Source: an uncultured Euryhalocaulis sp.
GTDB taxonomy: Bacteria; Pseudomonadota; Alphaproteobacteria; Caulobacterales; Maricaulaceae
Length of the DNA: 64,000 nt
Assembly: GCA_913055605.1 (NCBI GenBank)
Contig: CAJXKJ010000001.1
Location: 97,852 to 161,851, forward strand
Direction: 5' to 3'
Shown here: piece after piece, positions 1 to 8,945 of the stretch
Position numbering within the stretch: the first letter of the stretch is position 1
How the letters are laid out: the number at the start of each line of letters is the position of its first letter
Translations under genes and position numbers: made by a program
Notes under the pieces: model-generated
Database searches by the model: none
The model's input: the letters and a program-made list of their open reading frames with translations, nothing else
Told to the model about the DNA's origin: nothing

Positions 1-7
1 GGCCACC

Positions 8-694
8 TCAGCCGGAATAGAGGACCAGTCCCAGCACCGCCAGCGCCCCCAGCGCCAGCAGCAGAAAGGCCAGCTTTCCGGAGGCGCGGGGCGCCGGACG
101 GCCCCCGGCATGGCCCCGCATCATGTCCAGACCCTTGCCAGCCGCCGCGATCAGCAGTTTGCGCCGGGTTTCCGGCGCCGCCATCCGCTCCAGCTCCGCC
201 CGGCGGCGCGCGTATTCGTCCGCGTCGAAAGCGCTGACGCGCGCCATGCCCAGTTGCGGATCGGCCAGCCAGCCGTCGATGGCGTCCCGGGCCTCGCCGG
301 CGTTCCTGAGCTGCAGGTCGAGGCCGAACGCGGCGCTCTGCATCCTCTCCACCACCTCCGGCGCAAGCGGCCGGGTGTCCAGCCGGCTGTAGCGGTCGTA
401 TGCGGCGAGATCGGCGCGCAGCGTGCGCAGGGCCGTGTTCAGTTCCTCATACCGCTTGCCCTGCTCGACGACGAGCAGGCTGAGCGCGCTCTTCGGGCCG
501 GCGGGCGGCTTGGGCGGTTTCTTTTCCGGGAATGGCGGGGCGGCGGCCGGCGCCGGTTTCGACCCGGCGTGGTTGCGCGCCTGGCTGCCCTGCTGGCTGC
601 CCATCGTCTCGGCGCCGTTTGAGTCGTAGGTGGGCAGGCCGGCCGCCGCGCGGGCTCGCTCGGTCTGGAATTTCACTTCGTCCCATTTCGCCAT
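8..694 (-). CDS. Hypothetical tail-anchored protein
   Basis: I do not recognise this 228-residue protein. Residues 1-70 are low-complexity and rich in Ala, Pro, Gly and Lys. The middle (about 75-190) is charged, Arg/Glu/Asp/Ala-rich and probably helical. The last 22 residues are a hydrophobic segment (KLAFLLLALGALAVLG core), so the protein should be anchored by its C-terminus with the bulk in the cytoplasm. No signal peptide or catalytic motif is visible. It lies 72 bases downstream of the DNA ligase gene on the same strand and may be co-transcribed with it. Its function cannot be inferred. Confidence 0.7.
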   Translation of the reverse strand: MAKWDEVKFQTERARAAAGLPTYDSNGAETMGSQQGSQARNHAGSKPAPAAAPPFPEKKPPKPPAGPKSALSLLVVEQGKRYEELNTALRTLRADLAAYDRYSRLDTRPLAPEVVERMQSAAFGLDLQLRNAGEARDAIDGWLADPQLGMARVSAFDADEYARRRAELERMAAPETRRKLLIAAAGKGLDMMRGHAGGRPAPRASGKLAFLLLALGALAVLGLVLYSG

Positions 695-766
695 CGCGCC
701 GCTCCGGCCTGATGCGTCCCCGGGAAAAGACTAATGGCGCCCCGTGCAGCGTCAAACCGCGCGCGG

Positions 767-2362
767 TTAGACGATCAGGGCCTTCAGCGTCTCCACGCGG
801 TCGGCCTCGGCCGCCGGCTTGTCGGTGCGGATCCGGGCGATGCGGGGGAAGCGCATGGACAGGCCGGATTTGTGGCGCGTGGATTCGTGGATGGAGTCGA
901 AGGCGACCTCCAGAACCAGCGTCTTTTCGACCTCCCGCACCGGGCCGAACCGCCCGACCGTGTTGGCGCGCACGAATTTGTCCAGCCAGGCCAGCTCCTC
1001 GTCCGTGAAGCCGAAATAGGCCTTGCCGACAGGCAGCAGGCCGCCCTCGGAATCCCACGCCCCGAACGTGTAGTCGGAATAGAAGCTGGACCGTTTGCCG
1101 TGGCCCCGCTGGGCGTACATCAGCACGCAATCGGCGGTCAGCGGATCGCGTTTCCATTTGTACCAGAGGCCCGCCTTGCGCCCGGCGACATATTCGCTGT
1201 CCCGCCGCTTCAGCATCACGCCCTCGATCGCCGATTCGCGCGCGCCCTCGCGCAGGCGGGCCAAATCGTCGAAATCCTTCGCCGTGATCAGCCGCGACAC
1301 GTCGAACCGCTCGGGGTCCAGCCCCTCGGCGAACGCCTCCAGCCGCGCCCGCCGCTCCGTCCAGGGCCGGGTGCGGACATCCCGCTCGCCGTCGATCAGC
1401 AGGTCGTACAGCCGGACAAAAGCCGGGTGCTCGGCCAGCATCTTCTTCGTCACCGTTTTGCGGTTCAGCCGCTGCTGCAGCGCGTTGAAGCTCGCCGCCG
1501 CGCCGCCATGCGCGTCCGCGCCCTGGCCGGCGCCGCGCACCAGCAATTCGCCGTCCGCCACGCCCTCGCGCAGGAAGGCTTCGGCGACCTCCGGAAAGCT
1601 GCCGGTGATGTCGTCGCCGGCGCGGCTGTACAGCCGGGTCTGGCCGCCGGCGCGCACCAGCTGGACCCGCACGCCGTCCCATTTCCATTCGGCGGCGTAG
1701 TCGGACAGGTCCGCCTCGCCCTCCAGCGGCTGGGCCAGCATGAAGGGGCGGAAGACCGGCAGGCCGCGCGCGTCGGGCCGCTTGCCGTCTCCGGCGCCCC
1801 AGGCGAACAGCGCCGGGTAGGGGGCGTCGATCCCGTGCCAGACCTCTTCGACATCCTCCACCGGCAGGTCGACCGCCTGCGCAAACGCCGTCTTGGCCAG
1901 CCGGGCGGACACGCCGACGCGCATTCCCCCGGTCGCCAGTTTCAGCACGGCGTAGCGTTCGGAAGCGTCCAGCCGATCCAGCATGGCCGACAGCGCCGCC
2001 GGGGCGTCCAGCCGGGTCAGACGCGACAGCCGCTCCACCGTCTCGCCCAGGCTCAACGCCTCGGGCTTCGCGTCCAGCACGGCGTCCGGCGGGGCGGGCC
2101 AGATCAGCGCCACCGTCTCGGCCAGGTCGCCGACATAGTCATAGCTCATGGCGAACAGGTCCGGGTCGACCCGCTCGGTGACCATCTGGCGGATCACGCC
2201 GGCCTTCACCCCCGGTAGGCTCAGCTCCCCGGTCAGCGCGGCCAGCGCCCAGCCCCGGTCGGGGTCCGGCGCGGAGCGCAGATAGTCGCCGATCAGTTTC
2301 AGCTTGGCGTTGCGGCTGCGCGTATAGACCAGCCGCTCCAGCAATTCGGCGAAGGCGCGCAT
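767..2362 (-). CDS. ATP-dependent DNA ligase (LigC/cisplatin-ligase type)
   Basis: A 531-residue ATP-dependent DNA ligase that would seal nicks through a ligase-AMP intermediate, separate from the essential NAD-dependent LigA. The N-terminal 200 residues match the DNA-binding domain seen in this bacterial subgroup. The nucleotidyltransferase motif I is KWDG at 227-230, with K227 the expected AMP-accepting lysine. The expected VMLKRRDSEY and WYKWKRDP motifs (motifs IV/V) follow, then an OB-fold C-terminus. The next gene upstream encodes the ligase-associated beta-CASP nuclease, 49 bases away. Such ligases usually sit in a four-gene DNA-repair set with a DEXH helicase and a calcineurin-like phosphoesterase; neither of those is in the window. 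Confidence 0.93.
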   Translation of the reverse strand: MRAFAELLERLVYTRSRNAKLKLIGDYLRSAPDPDRGWALAALTGELSLPGVKAGVIRQMVTERVDPDLFAMSYDYVGDLAETVALIWPAPPDAVLDAKPEALSLGETVERLSRLTRLDAPAALSAMLDRLDASERYAVLKLATGGMRVGVSARLAKTAFAQAVDLPVEDVEEVWHGIDAPYPALFAWGAGDGKRPDARGLPVFRPFMLAQPLEGEADLSDYAAEWKWDGVRVQLVRAGGQTRLYSRAGDDITGSFPEVAEAFLREGVADGELLVRGAGQGADAHGGAAASFNALQQRLNRKTVTKKMLAEHPAFVRLYDLLIDGERDVRTRPWTERRARLEAFAEGLDPERFDVSRLITAKDFDDLARLREGARESAIEGVMLKRRDSEYVAGRKAGLWYKWKRDPLTADCVLMYAQRGHGKRSSFYSDYTFGAWDSEGGLLPVGKAYFGFTDEELAWLDKFVRANTVGRFGPVREVEKTLVLEVAFDSIHESTRHKSGLSMRFPRIARIRTDKPAAEADRVETLKALIV

Positions 2363-2410
2363 CAGGCCCGGTCCCGGCCCAGAGAAGGGCGGGGAGAGGG
2401 GGGGCGAGGC

Positions 2411-3409
2411 TCAGTCATCCTCGTCCTCCAGCCCCGACAGATGCAGCGCGCGCGCCTTTTTCTGCTGGCTGCGCCGCCAGTGGACCAGCGCGTCGTCGCG
2501 GCCGTGGGTGACCCAGAGTTCCTCGGGGTCCAGCTCGGTCACCGTGGCGGTCAGCTCGTCCCAGTCGGCGTGGTCGGAGATCACCAAAGGCAGCTCCACA
2601 TTCCGCTGCCGCGCCCGCTGGCGCACCCGCATCCAGCCCGACGCCATGGCCGTGATCGGGTCGGGCAGGCGGCGGCTCCAGCGGTCGTTCAGGGCCGACG
2701 GCGGGCACAGCACGATTTCGCCTTTCAGGTCCGCCTTCTTCGCGTCCGCGACGGGGCGGAGGTCGCCCAGATCGATCCCGTGCGCCCGGTACAGGTCGCA
2801 CAGCCGCTGCAGCGCGCCATGGATATGGATCGGCCGGTCCCAGCCGGCGGACCGCAGCTCCAGGATCAGGCGCTGCGCCTTGCCCAGCGCATAGGCCCCG
2901 GCCAGCACGCAGCGGTCCGGATTGGCGCGCGCCGCCGCGATCAGCTTGCGCGCTTCGTCCGCCGCGTCCGGGTGGCGAAAGACGGGCAGGGCGAAGGTCG
3001 CCTCGGTCACGAACACGTCGCAGGGGACCGGCTCGAAGGGCGGGCAGGTCGGGTCCGGCCGCCTTTTGTAATCGCCGGAGACCACGACGCGCTCGCCGTC
3101 CTTCTCCATCACGATCTGGGCCGAGCCCAGGATGTGCCCGGCCGGAACGAAGCGGACGTCCACCCCGCCCAGCCGCAGCGTCTCGCCATAGCGGACCGGC
3201 TGGCCGGACTGCGGGCCGTACCGGCATTCCATAATGTCGAGGGTTTCCGGCGTGGCCAGCACCGCGCCGTGCCCGCCGCGGGCGTGGTCGGCATGGCCAT
3301 GGGTCACCAGCGCGCGGTCGCGCGGGGCCGATGGATCGATCCAGAAATCGCCGTCGGGAATATGAATCCCGTCAGGATGGGCGTGTACCCAGGAGCCGAG
3401 CGCGGTCAT
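2411..3409 (-). CDS. Ligase-associated DNA exonuclease (beta-CASP/metallo-beta-lactamase fold)
   Basis: A 332-residue nuclease of the metallo-beta-lactamase/beta-CASP superfamily, related to mRNA 3'-processing factors and to the exonuclease paired with bacterial ATP-dependent ligases. The zinc motif HGHADH is at 37-42. Further metal-site motifs GHILGSAQ and SGDYKRR follow at about 100-125, and a DHADWDEL segment lies near residue 280. It is predicted to process DNA ends so that the following ligase can seal them. It is transcribed first, just ahead of the ligase, which supports a joint repair role. Assignment rests on the zinc motifs and on gene pairing. Confidence 0.9.
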   Translation of the reverse strand: MTALGSWVHAHPDGIHIPDGDFWIDPSAPRDRALVTHGHADHARGGHGAVLATPETLDIMECRYGPQSGQPVRYGETLRLGGVDVRFVPAGHILGSAQIVMEKDGERVVVSGDYKRRPDPTCPPFEPVPCDVFVTEATFALPVFRHPDAADEARKLIAAARANPDRCVLAGAYALGKAQRLILELRSAGWDRPIHIHGALQRLCDLYRAHGIDLGDLRPVADAKKADLKGEIVLCPPSALNDRWSRRLPDPITAMASGWMRVRQRARQRNVELPLVISDHADWDELTATVTELDPEELWVTHGRDDALVHWRRSQQKKARALHLSGLEDEDD

Positions 3410-3491
3410 GGGCAGGATATAGGCCGCCCGCCGCGCCCCGCCATGTTCTCCGCCGCCTTCCCTACAGCGGCGGCGGAGAATCGGGCGCGGG

Positions 3492-3698
3492 TCAGGCCGC
3501 CCTGATGTGCCCTTTGGATTTGGTCCGACTCAAGGCCGCGCCGAGCATGCGGTGGGCCTGCTCGGCGTCGCTCTGCGTCAGGACGCAGTGGAGGGTGTGT
3601 TTGCCGGCAATCGCGGTGACCCGGACCAGATCTTCGCAGATGCTGACATCGGTGATCTCGTCAAAATAGACGGCAGGAAAGGGAGTACGCTGCCCCAT
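3492..3698 (-). CDS. Small hypothetical protein
   Basis: A 68-residue protein of unknown function. I place the start at the ATG preceded by AAGGGGGC a few bases upstream. A longer frame starting nine codons earlier would bury this ribosome binding site inside the coding region. The sequence is soluble-looking (YFDEITDVSICEDLVRVTAIAG, then a Ser/Lys-rich tail) and has no membrane segment or recognisable motif. It may form a small beta-sheet domain. It stands alone upstream of the nuclease-ligase pair on the same strand, 82 bases away. Confidence 0.55.
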   Translation of the reverse strand: MGQRTPFPAVYFDEITDVSICEDLVRVTAIAGKHTLHCVLTQSDAEQAHRMLGAALSRTKSKGHIRAA

Positions 3699-3823
3699 GA
3701 TGCCCCCTTGGCTTCTTGGAATCACCGGATATCGGTGACTGCAGTCAATTTAACATACGTAGGTATTGCGCAGGGGTAAAGATTTGCGCCGATTGTTAGG
3801 CAATGCTCAAGGGCCAGGCGCGC

Positions 3824-4429
3824 CTAGGGGGCGCCTGGCTCGTCCTCTTCCTTTTTCTCGCCGGTCGCCTGCTCCAGCGAGGGACGCTGGGGCTTGGGGT
3901 GCAGCTGGACCAGGCGCAGGGACAGGCCAAGCAGCAGCGTGCAGAGCGGCAGCAGCAGGATGCCGCCCATCTGCAGCCAGCTGAGCGTGACGTCCGGATC
4001 CTGGAACACCTGCAGCGCGACGCGCAGGAACAGGACGAACAGGATGACGATGATGACCTCGGCCACGACCTGTTTCAGCTGGCCGATCTGTTTGACCCGC
4101 AGCCATTCGGGCAAAGACAGCTCCCGCTCCCGCTGCTCGGGCCGGATGAACAGGGAATAGACGCCGTAGGAGAAGTACAGCAGTACGATCGCGATCAGGA
4201 ACCGGTCCAGCCCCTCGATCACGCTGATCACCGACAGGCTCTCGACGATTTCCGGGCCGCCTTCGGTCTGCTCCGGCGGGGACCGGAACGCCACCATGAA
4301 GGCGTCGCCGATATTAATCAGGCCCAGACAGAACATCAGCAGCGACCCGCCCAGCGAGCCGATCACGGCCGCCAGGGTCATGTACCGCGTGCCGATAACG
4401 ATCCGGCGTTCGAGTGTTCTGAGATTCAC
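3824..4429 (-). CDS. YqhA/UPF0114-family inner membrane protein
   Basis: A 201-residue integral membrane protein resembling the YqhA (UPF0114) family. Four hydrophobic segments are visible: about 16-40, 70-96, 120-140 and 152-172. An Arg-rich N-terminus (TLERRIVIGTR) and the conserved-looking stretch IEGLDRFLIAIVLLYFSYGVY fit the family. The tail is charged (EKKEEDE) and cytoplasmic. The family's role is not established. The gene appears monocistronic; a short inverted repeat, GCCAGGCG/CGCCTGGC, overlaps its 3' end. Confidence 0.75.
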   Translation of the reverse strand: MNLRTLERRIVIGTRYMTLAAVIGSLGGSLLMFCLGLINIGDAFMVAFRSPPEQTEGGPEIVESLSVISVIEGLDRFLIAIVLLYFSYGVYSLFIRPEQRERELSLPEWLRVKQIGQLKQVVAEVIIVILFVLFLRVALQVFQDPDVTLSWLQMGGILLLPLCTLLLGLSLRLVQLHPKPQRPSLEQATGEKKEEDEPGAP

Positions 4430-4498
4430 GGCCGTCCACCTTTCCCGCCCGCCTGAAAAAGCCGGGGGAAAGGCGGAAGTTCCAAAACTTTCCGACGT

Positions 4499-5299
4499 TT
4501 AATCGTCTTCGAGATCGATGGTCAGGGTCGCAGCCCCGGACGCGGCGTCCGCGCCCCACAGATTATCCTCGCAGACATATTCCTGCATCTTGTAGCCGGG
4601 CCAGCGCTTGTACATCCAGGTCCAGCTCCACGGCCCGGTCAAATATTCCGGGTCGGTCACCGTGATCTCGTTCTGCATGTATTCGGGGTCGTCCAGCAGG
4701 CTGATCCGCTCGGTGATCCGCATGTTCATTGAGTGCGGCACGTTGCGGTAGCCGACATAGTCCTTCACGCCCGTGGTCTCCACGACCAGCGTGTCGCCCT
4801 CCCAGTGCGCGCCGGAATGGCCGGCGAAGCGGGGCTCGGCGTCCTCCGGCTCGGGCGGGGCCTCGTCCATATAGATGCGGCGGACCTGGTTATAGGCTTC
4901 CTGGATGATGGTGACTTGGTCGGTCCCGTCCGGCCGGTCGTTGACCAGCACCTCCATCGGGAACATGCCCATCATCATTCCGGGCATGCCTTCGCCGATA
5001 CAGTGGGTGTAGTTCGTGGCCGGCGGCAGGCCGGCCTCGGTCAGGGCTTCGGCCTCTTCTTGTTCGGCTTTCCAGGCGGGGAAATATTCGGCCTTCAGCG
5101 GAGGGTCGGGGACCGGCTGCGGGCCGACCGGCGCCTCGCTGTCGCTGCCCAGACCGGAAAAGGCGGACGGATAGCGCTCCCACGTCCCGCCGATATCGCG
5201 CGGGCCGTATTCGGACTCTTCCTGCGCCACGGCCGGGGCGGCCAGCAGCAATGCCGGCGCGGCCAGCAGGACGAGGCGGCGCTTGGCGGTGCGGGTCAT
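4499..5299 (-). CDS. Exported hypothetical protein
   Basis: A 266-residue protein with a clear Sec signal peptide: basic MTRTAKRR, a hydrophobic Leu/Ala core, and AVAQ-E cleavage near residue 25. The mature part is acidic and rich in Trp, Tyr, Pro and Met. It includes a Met-rich GMPGMMMGMFPME stretch at about 104-116 and a GHSGAHWEGDTLVVETTG stretch. I have no named family for it, although exported proteins of this look are often found beside DUF6152 proteins. It starts 12 bases after the DUF6152 gene ends, so the two are probably one transcript. The Met-rich stretch suggests possible metal contact, but that is speculative. Confidence 0.75.
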   Translation of the reverse strand: MTRTAKRRLVLLAAPALLLAAPAVAQEESEYGPRDIGGTWERYPSAFSGLGSDSEAPVGPQPVPDPPLKAEYFPAWKAEQEEAEALTEAGLPPATNYTHCIGEGMPGMMMGMFPMEVLVNDRPDGTDQVTIIQEAYNQVRRIYMDEAPPEPEDAEPRFAGHSGAHWEGDTLVVETTGVKDYVGYRNVPHSMNMRITERISLLDDPEYMQNEITVTDPEYLTGPWSWTWMYKRWPGYKMQEYVCEDNLWGADAASGAATLTIDLEDD

Positions 5300-5311
5300 G
5301 CTCGTCCCTCC

Positions 5312-5731
5312 CTAGTTTTCCAGCGAGATCGTGGCCGGGCCGGCGGGGCCGCCATTGCCGTGGATCTCGCCATTGGGAAGCTTGATGGCTTTCAGCAGCG
5401 CGGCGGGCTGACCGTTGCGCATCGGGGCGACCGCGATGTCGATCACGTCGCCTTCCTTGACCATGTTGAACTTCCAGCCGACCCGGTTGAGGATTCCGGG
5501 ATTGGCGCATTCGATCAGCCAGATTTCGGTCTCGGCGGCCTCGTTGCCCGCTTCGGCGCCTTCCAGCTCGATATAGACGTGCGGATTCTGCCAGGTGAAC
5601 TTGGTCACCGTGCCGTGCAGGCGGATCTGCATGTCCGGCTCGTACGGCGCGAAAGAATGGTGCGCGGATGCTGTTCCCGCGGCGGCAAGGGCCGCGATTG
5701 CGAGCGTCCAGCCCAAAAGGCGTGAAGTCAT
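5312..5731 (-). CDS. DUF6152-family exported protein
   Basis: A 139-residue exported protein. I chose the internal ATG because GGGGAGGA precedes it by about 11 bases and it is followed directly by a signal peptide ending TASA-HHSF. The longer frame adds 32 non-conserved residues. The mature protein begins HHSFAPYEPD and contains GTVTKFTWQNPHVYIELE, the typical DUF6152 pattern (HHSF near the N-terminus, WQNPHV in the middle). It is probably a small periplasmic beta-barrel-like domain of unknown role. It is the first gene of a two-gene unit with the Met-rich exported protein. Confidence 0.8.
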   Translation of the reverse strand: MTSRLLGWTLAIAALAAAGTASAHHSFAPYEPDMQIRLHGTVTKFTWQNPHVYIELEGAEAGNEAAETEIWLIECANPGILNRVGWKFNMVKEGDVIDIAVAPMRNGQPAALLKAIKLPNGEIHGNGGPAGPATISLEN

Positions 5732-5864
5732 AACGATACGTCCTCCCCAGGTCGTTATGAGGCCGCCGGTCCCGTCCGGCGGCGTTTCGCGGACCATATC
5801 GCACAGCCGCCGGAAGACGCTAGGCATTAATGCTAGCGCCCTTGGTGACAGGATGGGGTTTGCG

Positions 5865-6710
5865 TCAGGCGGCGGCCTGCGCCGCCTGCGGCAGGCCCAG
5901 GATCGCCCGCGCCTCCGCCGGGCTCGCCGCGTGACGGCCGTATTCGCCGCACAGATCGGCGACCCGCGCCACCAGCTCGGCGTTGGACGCCGCCAGCCGG
6001 TCGCGGTCGAACTTGATATTGTCCTCCAGCCCGGTGCGGCAGTGGCCGCCGCGCGACAGCGCCCAGCGGTTCACCTCCAGCTGGTGGCGGCCGATCCCGG
6101 CGGCGACCCAGGTCGCGTCCGGCAGGATCCGTTTCAGCTCGCCCAGCTCGAAATCCAGAATATGCTCCAGCGCCGGCTGCGCGCCCGGAATGCCCATCAC
6201 GAACTGGACGTGCAGGGGGGCTTTCAGCTTGCCGGCCTTCACCAGGGCGGCGGCGTTATAGAGCATGGCCAGGTCGAAGACCTCGATCTCCGGCTTGATG
6301 TCGTGCTCCATCATCCGCCCGGCCAGGTCGTCGATCAGCTCCGGCGAGTTCTCATAGATGATGCTGGCGAAATTGACCGAGCCCGTGGACAGCGACGCCA
6401 TGTCCGGCTTGTGGTGCAGCATGCCGCCGCGCTCCGCGCCCTTGCCGGAGCGCCCGCCGGTGGAGAATTGCACGATCATGCCCGGGCAGTGCCGGTTCAC
6501 CCCCTCCTTGAACGCGGCGAATTTCTCGGGGTCGGAGCTGGTGGACCCGTCGTCGTTGCGGACGTGGACATGAACCAGCGCGGCGCCGGCCTCGAACGCC
6601 TCGTGCGTCGACTCGACCTGTTCAGGCACGGTCACGGGAACGGCGGGGTTGTCGCCTTTCTTGGGAACCGAGCCGGTGATGGCCACGGAGATGATGCAGG
6701 GGTCCGACAT
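5865..6710 (-). CDS. BKACE-family beta-keto acid cleavage enzyme (DUF849)
   Basis: A 281-residue TIM-barrel enzyme of the BKACE (formerly DUF849) family. The family uses zinc to condense a beta-keto acid with acetyl-CoA and cleave it to a new CoA ester plus acetoacetate. The founder is 3-keto-5-aminohexanoate cleavage enzyme (Kce). The zinc-binding pair VHVHVR is at 46-51 (H47, H49). VQFSTGGRSG and GGHCRTGLEDN are the other family hallmarks. Family members differ widely in substrate, so the substrate cannot be named from sequence. It is divergent from the ATP-grasp gene across 156 bases and stands alone on its strand. Confidence 0.9.
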   Translation of the reverse strand: MSDPCIISVAITGSVPKKGDNPAVPVTVPEQVESTHEAFEAGAALVHVHVRNDDGSTSSDPEKFAAFKEGVNRHCPGMIVQFSTGGRSGKGAERGGMLHHKPDMASLSTGSVNFASIIYENSPELIDDLAGRMMEHDIKPEIEVFDLAMLYNAAALVKAGKLKAPLHVQFVMGIPGAQPALEHILDFELGELKRILPDATWVAAGIGRHQLEVNRWALSRGGHCRTGLEDNIKFDRDRLAASNAELVARVADLCGEYGRHAASPAEARAILGLPQAAQAAA

Positions 6711-6866
6711 GTTTCCTCGCTACGCTGTTATCGGGCCGTCCGAGCGGCCGCGTTTGGCGGCAATCTATCCGACGCCCGCGCTTTTTGGGAGGGTGGCAAG
6801 GGAACCGGCGGGGCGGGATTCGCGTCTTGCGGCTGACCGGGACGACGGGCGAGGGCGGCGGAGCCG

Positions 6867-8186
6867 ATGAGCGACAATCTGGAAAACGGACGCGTGATCG
6901 TCACCTACGGGCGCAGCCTGATGGCGCTGACCGTGGCCCATTCGCTGGCCGAGCGCGGGGTGGAGGTGATCGGCTGCGACGACATCGATTTCACCGTGCT
7001 CAGCTTCTCCCGCAACGTGAAGAAGCATTTCGTCCATCCCTCGCCGGAGAAGGATCTGGAAGCCTATCTGGCGGAGATGGAAAAGCGCGTCCGCAAGTAC
7101 AAACCGGACGACGGCCGGCCCTATGTGCTGATGCCGATCTTCTGCGACACGCGCATCATCGCCGAGCACCGGGACCGGTTCGAGGGGCTGTGCACCGTCG
7201 CCGCGCCGCCCTTCGCCGCAATCGACAAGGTCGATCCAAAGGACCGGCTGGCCGAAACGGCGCAGGACATGGGCGTCCACGTCCCCCCGACCGTGCATTT
7301 CCATGACGCCGACGAACTGGCGGAAGCCGCAAAGACGGTCGGCTTTCCGGCCCTGATCAAGCCGCGCGACGGGGTCGGCGGGCGCGGCATCAAGAAATTC
7401 GACTCCGAAGCCCCGCTGCTGGCCTTCTGGAAGGAGAATTCGGACCGCTACAGGGGCGGCGCGCTGCTCCAGAAGGCGGTGGACGGTGAGGATTACTGCC
7501 TGACCGCTTTGTTCGAGAAGGGCCAGCTGAAGGCCCATATGGCCTATCGCAATCTGCGCCAGTTTCCGGCCACGACCGGCGCCGGGGTGGTGCGCGAGAC
7601 CGTGCCCGATGAGGCGTTTGCGGAGATCGCGCAGGCTTTGCTGGGCCCGCTGGAATGGAACGGCGTGGCGGAGCTGGATTTCCGCTGGAACGGCAAGGAT
7701 TCCGAAAAGCCCTGGCTGATCGAGGTGAACCCCCGTTTTTGGGCCGGCCTGTTCCATTCGGTCGAGTCGGGGATCGATTTCCCCTGGCTGAACTACGAGC
7801 TGGCCGTCACCGGCCACGCGCCCGAGGTCGCGCCGGCGGAGATCGGCAGCCGCTCCAAGGTGCCGGCGGTGTGGCTGGTCTCGGCGATCGAGGACATCGC
7901 CCGCTCCGACGTGCATTTCAGCCAGGTCGAGACCGCCTTCAAGGAGGCGCTGACCAGCATGAAGGACCGCAATCTGCTGGAGGGGCTGAAATCCGCCGGA
8001 TCGGCCCTCGGCAAGGTGTTCAACGCCAATGACGCCGCCCACCGCCTGAAGGTCGCGCGCCGTCAGGCCATGGGCGCGGACAGCGAGGTCGTGCTGCGGG
8101 AAGACCCGATGATCAGCCTGGGCGCGCTGTTTGTGCTCGGCTCCCTCTTGCGTCATGGCAAGCTGCCGCCTGAACTGATGCGGTAA
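6867..8186 (+). CDS. ATP-grasp domain carboxylate-amine/thiol ligase
   Basis: A 439-residue ATP-grasp enzyme. The family joins a carboxylate to an amine or thiol through an acyl-phosphate. The N-terminal about 110 residues form a Rossmann-like pre-ATP domain. The ATP-binding core includes FPALIKPRDGVGGRGIKKF at about 160-180 and a metal-binding WLIEVNPRFWAG at about 285-296. The C-terminal 110 residues are less recognisable. It is followed at 33 bases by a class I glutamine-amidotransferase-like hydrolase on the same strand. This suggests a make-and-break pair acting on an amide, perhaps gamma-glutamyl. The substrate is unknown. Confidence 0.85.
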   Translation: MSDNLENGRVIVTYGRSLMALTVAHSLAERGVEVIGCDDIDFTVLSFSRNVKKHFVHPSPEKDLEAYLAEMEKRVRKYKPDDGRPYVLMPIFCDTRIIAEHRDRFEGLCTVAAPPFAAIDKVDPKDRLAETAQDMGVHVPPTVHFHDADELAEAAKTVGFPALIKPRDGVGGRGIKKFDSEAPLLAFWKENSDRYRGGALLQKAVDGEDYCLTALFEKGQLKAHMAYRNLRQFPATTGAGVVRETVPDEAFAEIAQALLGPLEWNGVAELDFRWNGKDSEKPWLIEVNPRFWAGLFHSVESGIDFPWLNYELAVTGHAPEVAPAEIGSRSKVPAVWLVSAIEDIARSDVHFSQVETAFKEALTSMKDRNLLEGLKSAGSALGKVFNANDAAHRLKVARRQAMGADSEVVLREDPMISLGALFVLGSLLRHGKLPPELMR

Positions 8187-8219
8187 CGCCGCCGCCGGAC
8201 GGAATCACCGGACAGGACC

Positions 8220-8945
8220 ATGAGCGACCGACCGCTGATCGGCATCACCAAGCCCACGCGGGGCGACAATTTCGCCTTTCTCTGCATCTGCGCAGCGGTA
8301 TGGCTGGCGGGCGGCAGCCCTTTGCGGATCACCGCGGAGCAGCCGCGCCTGAAGCGCAATATCGACGGCCTGATCCTGGGCGGCGGGTCGGACGTGTTTC
8401 CGGGCCTGTACGCCTTCAAGCCCAAGCGCGGATACCGCTACGACCGGGCGCGGGACGAGATGGAGATCGCCTGGGCCAGGCGCGCCCGGGAGGCGAAAAT
8501 CCCGGTGCTGGGAATCTGCCGCGGGGCGCAGCTGATGAACGTCATCAATGACGGCACGCTGCATCTGGAGGTGGGGGAGGCGTATGAGGACGTGGATTAT
8601 CCCTCCACGCTGCTCGGCCATATCTTCTATCGCAAATTCATCGCCATCGCGCCGGGCTCGCATCTGGAAACGGCGATCGGAAATGGCGAGGCCTTCGTAA
8701 ACTCCATGCACAAACAGGCCATCGACCAGGTGGGCGAGGGGCTGGTGGTCACGGCGCGGGAGAAGAACGGCGTCGTCCAGGCCATCGAGAACCCGGCCCG
8801 CCGCTATTATCTGGGCGTCCAGTTCCACCCGGAATTCCTGATCCACCGGGCGCGCTTCCGCGGCATCTTCCGCCAGTTCGTGGAGGCCGCCCGCTCCATG
8901 CCGCCGATGGAGGGCGGGCCGTCGCCCAGCGCGGTGGGCGCCTAG
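8220..8945 (+). CDS. Gamma-glutamyl-gamma-aminobutyrate hydrolase-like protein (peptidase C26)
   Basis: A 241-residue class I glutamine-amidotransferase-fold hydrolase, most like PuuD, which removes the gamma-glutamyl group from gamma-glutamyl amines. The nucleophile elbow GICRGAQLMN gives C100. GVQFHPEF gives H203 and E205, completing the triad. The SMHKQAID segment (about 162-169) corresponds to the S-x-HHQ motif of the family, with Met-His in place of His-His. No synthetase domain is fused. It probably forms a transcription unit with the ATP-grasp gene before it. Its 3' end overlaps the convergent SDR gene by four bases. Confidence 0.87.
   Translation: MSDRPLIGITKPTRGDNFAFLCICAAVWLAGGSPLRITAEQPRLKRNIDGLILGGGSDVFPGLYAFKPKRGYRYDRARDEMEIAWARRAREAKIPVLGICRGAQLMNVINDGTLHLEVGEAYEDVDYPSTLLGHIFYRKFIAIAPGSHLETAIGNGEAFVNSMHKQAIDQVGEGLVVTAREKNGVVQAIENPARRYYLGVQFHPEFLIHRARFRGIFRQFVEAARSMPPMEGGPSPSAVGA

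Noticed and set aside
3813..3839. GCCAGGCG/CGCCTGGC inverted repeat as terminator of the YqhA-like gene
   Set aside because: It overlaps the coding end and has no T-run on the minus strand, so I do not list it as a terminator.
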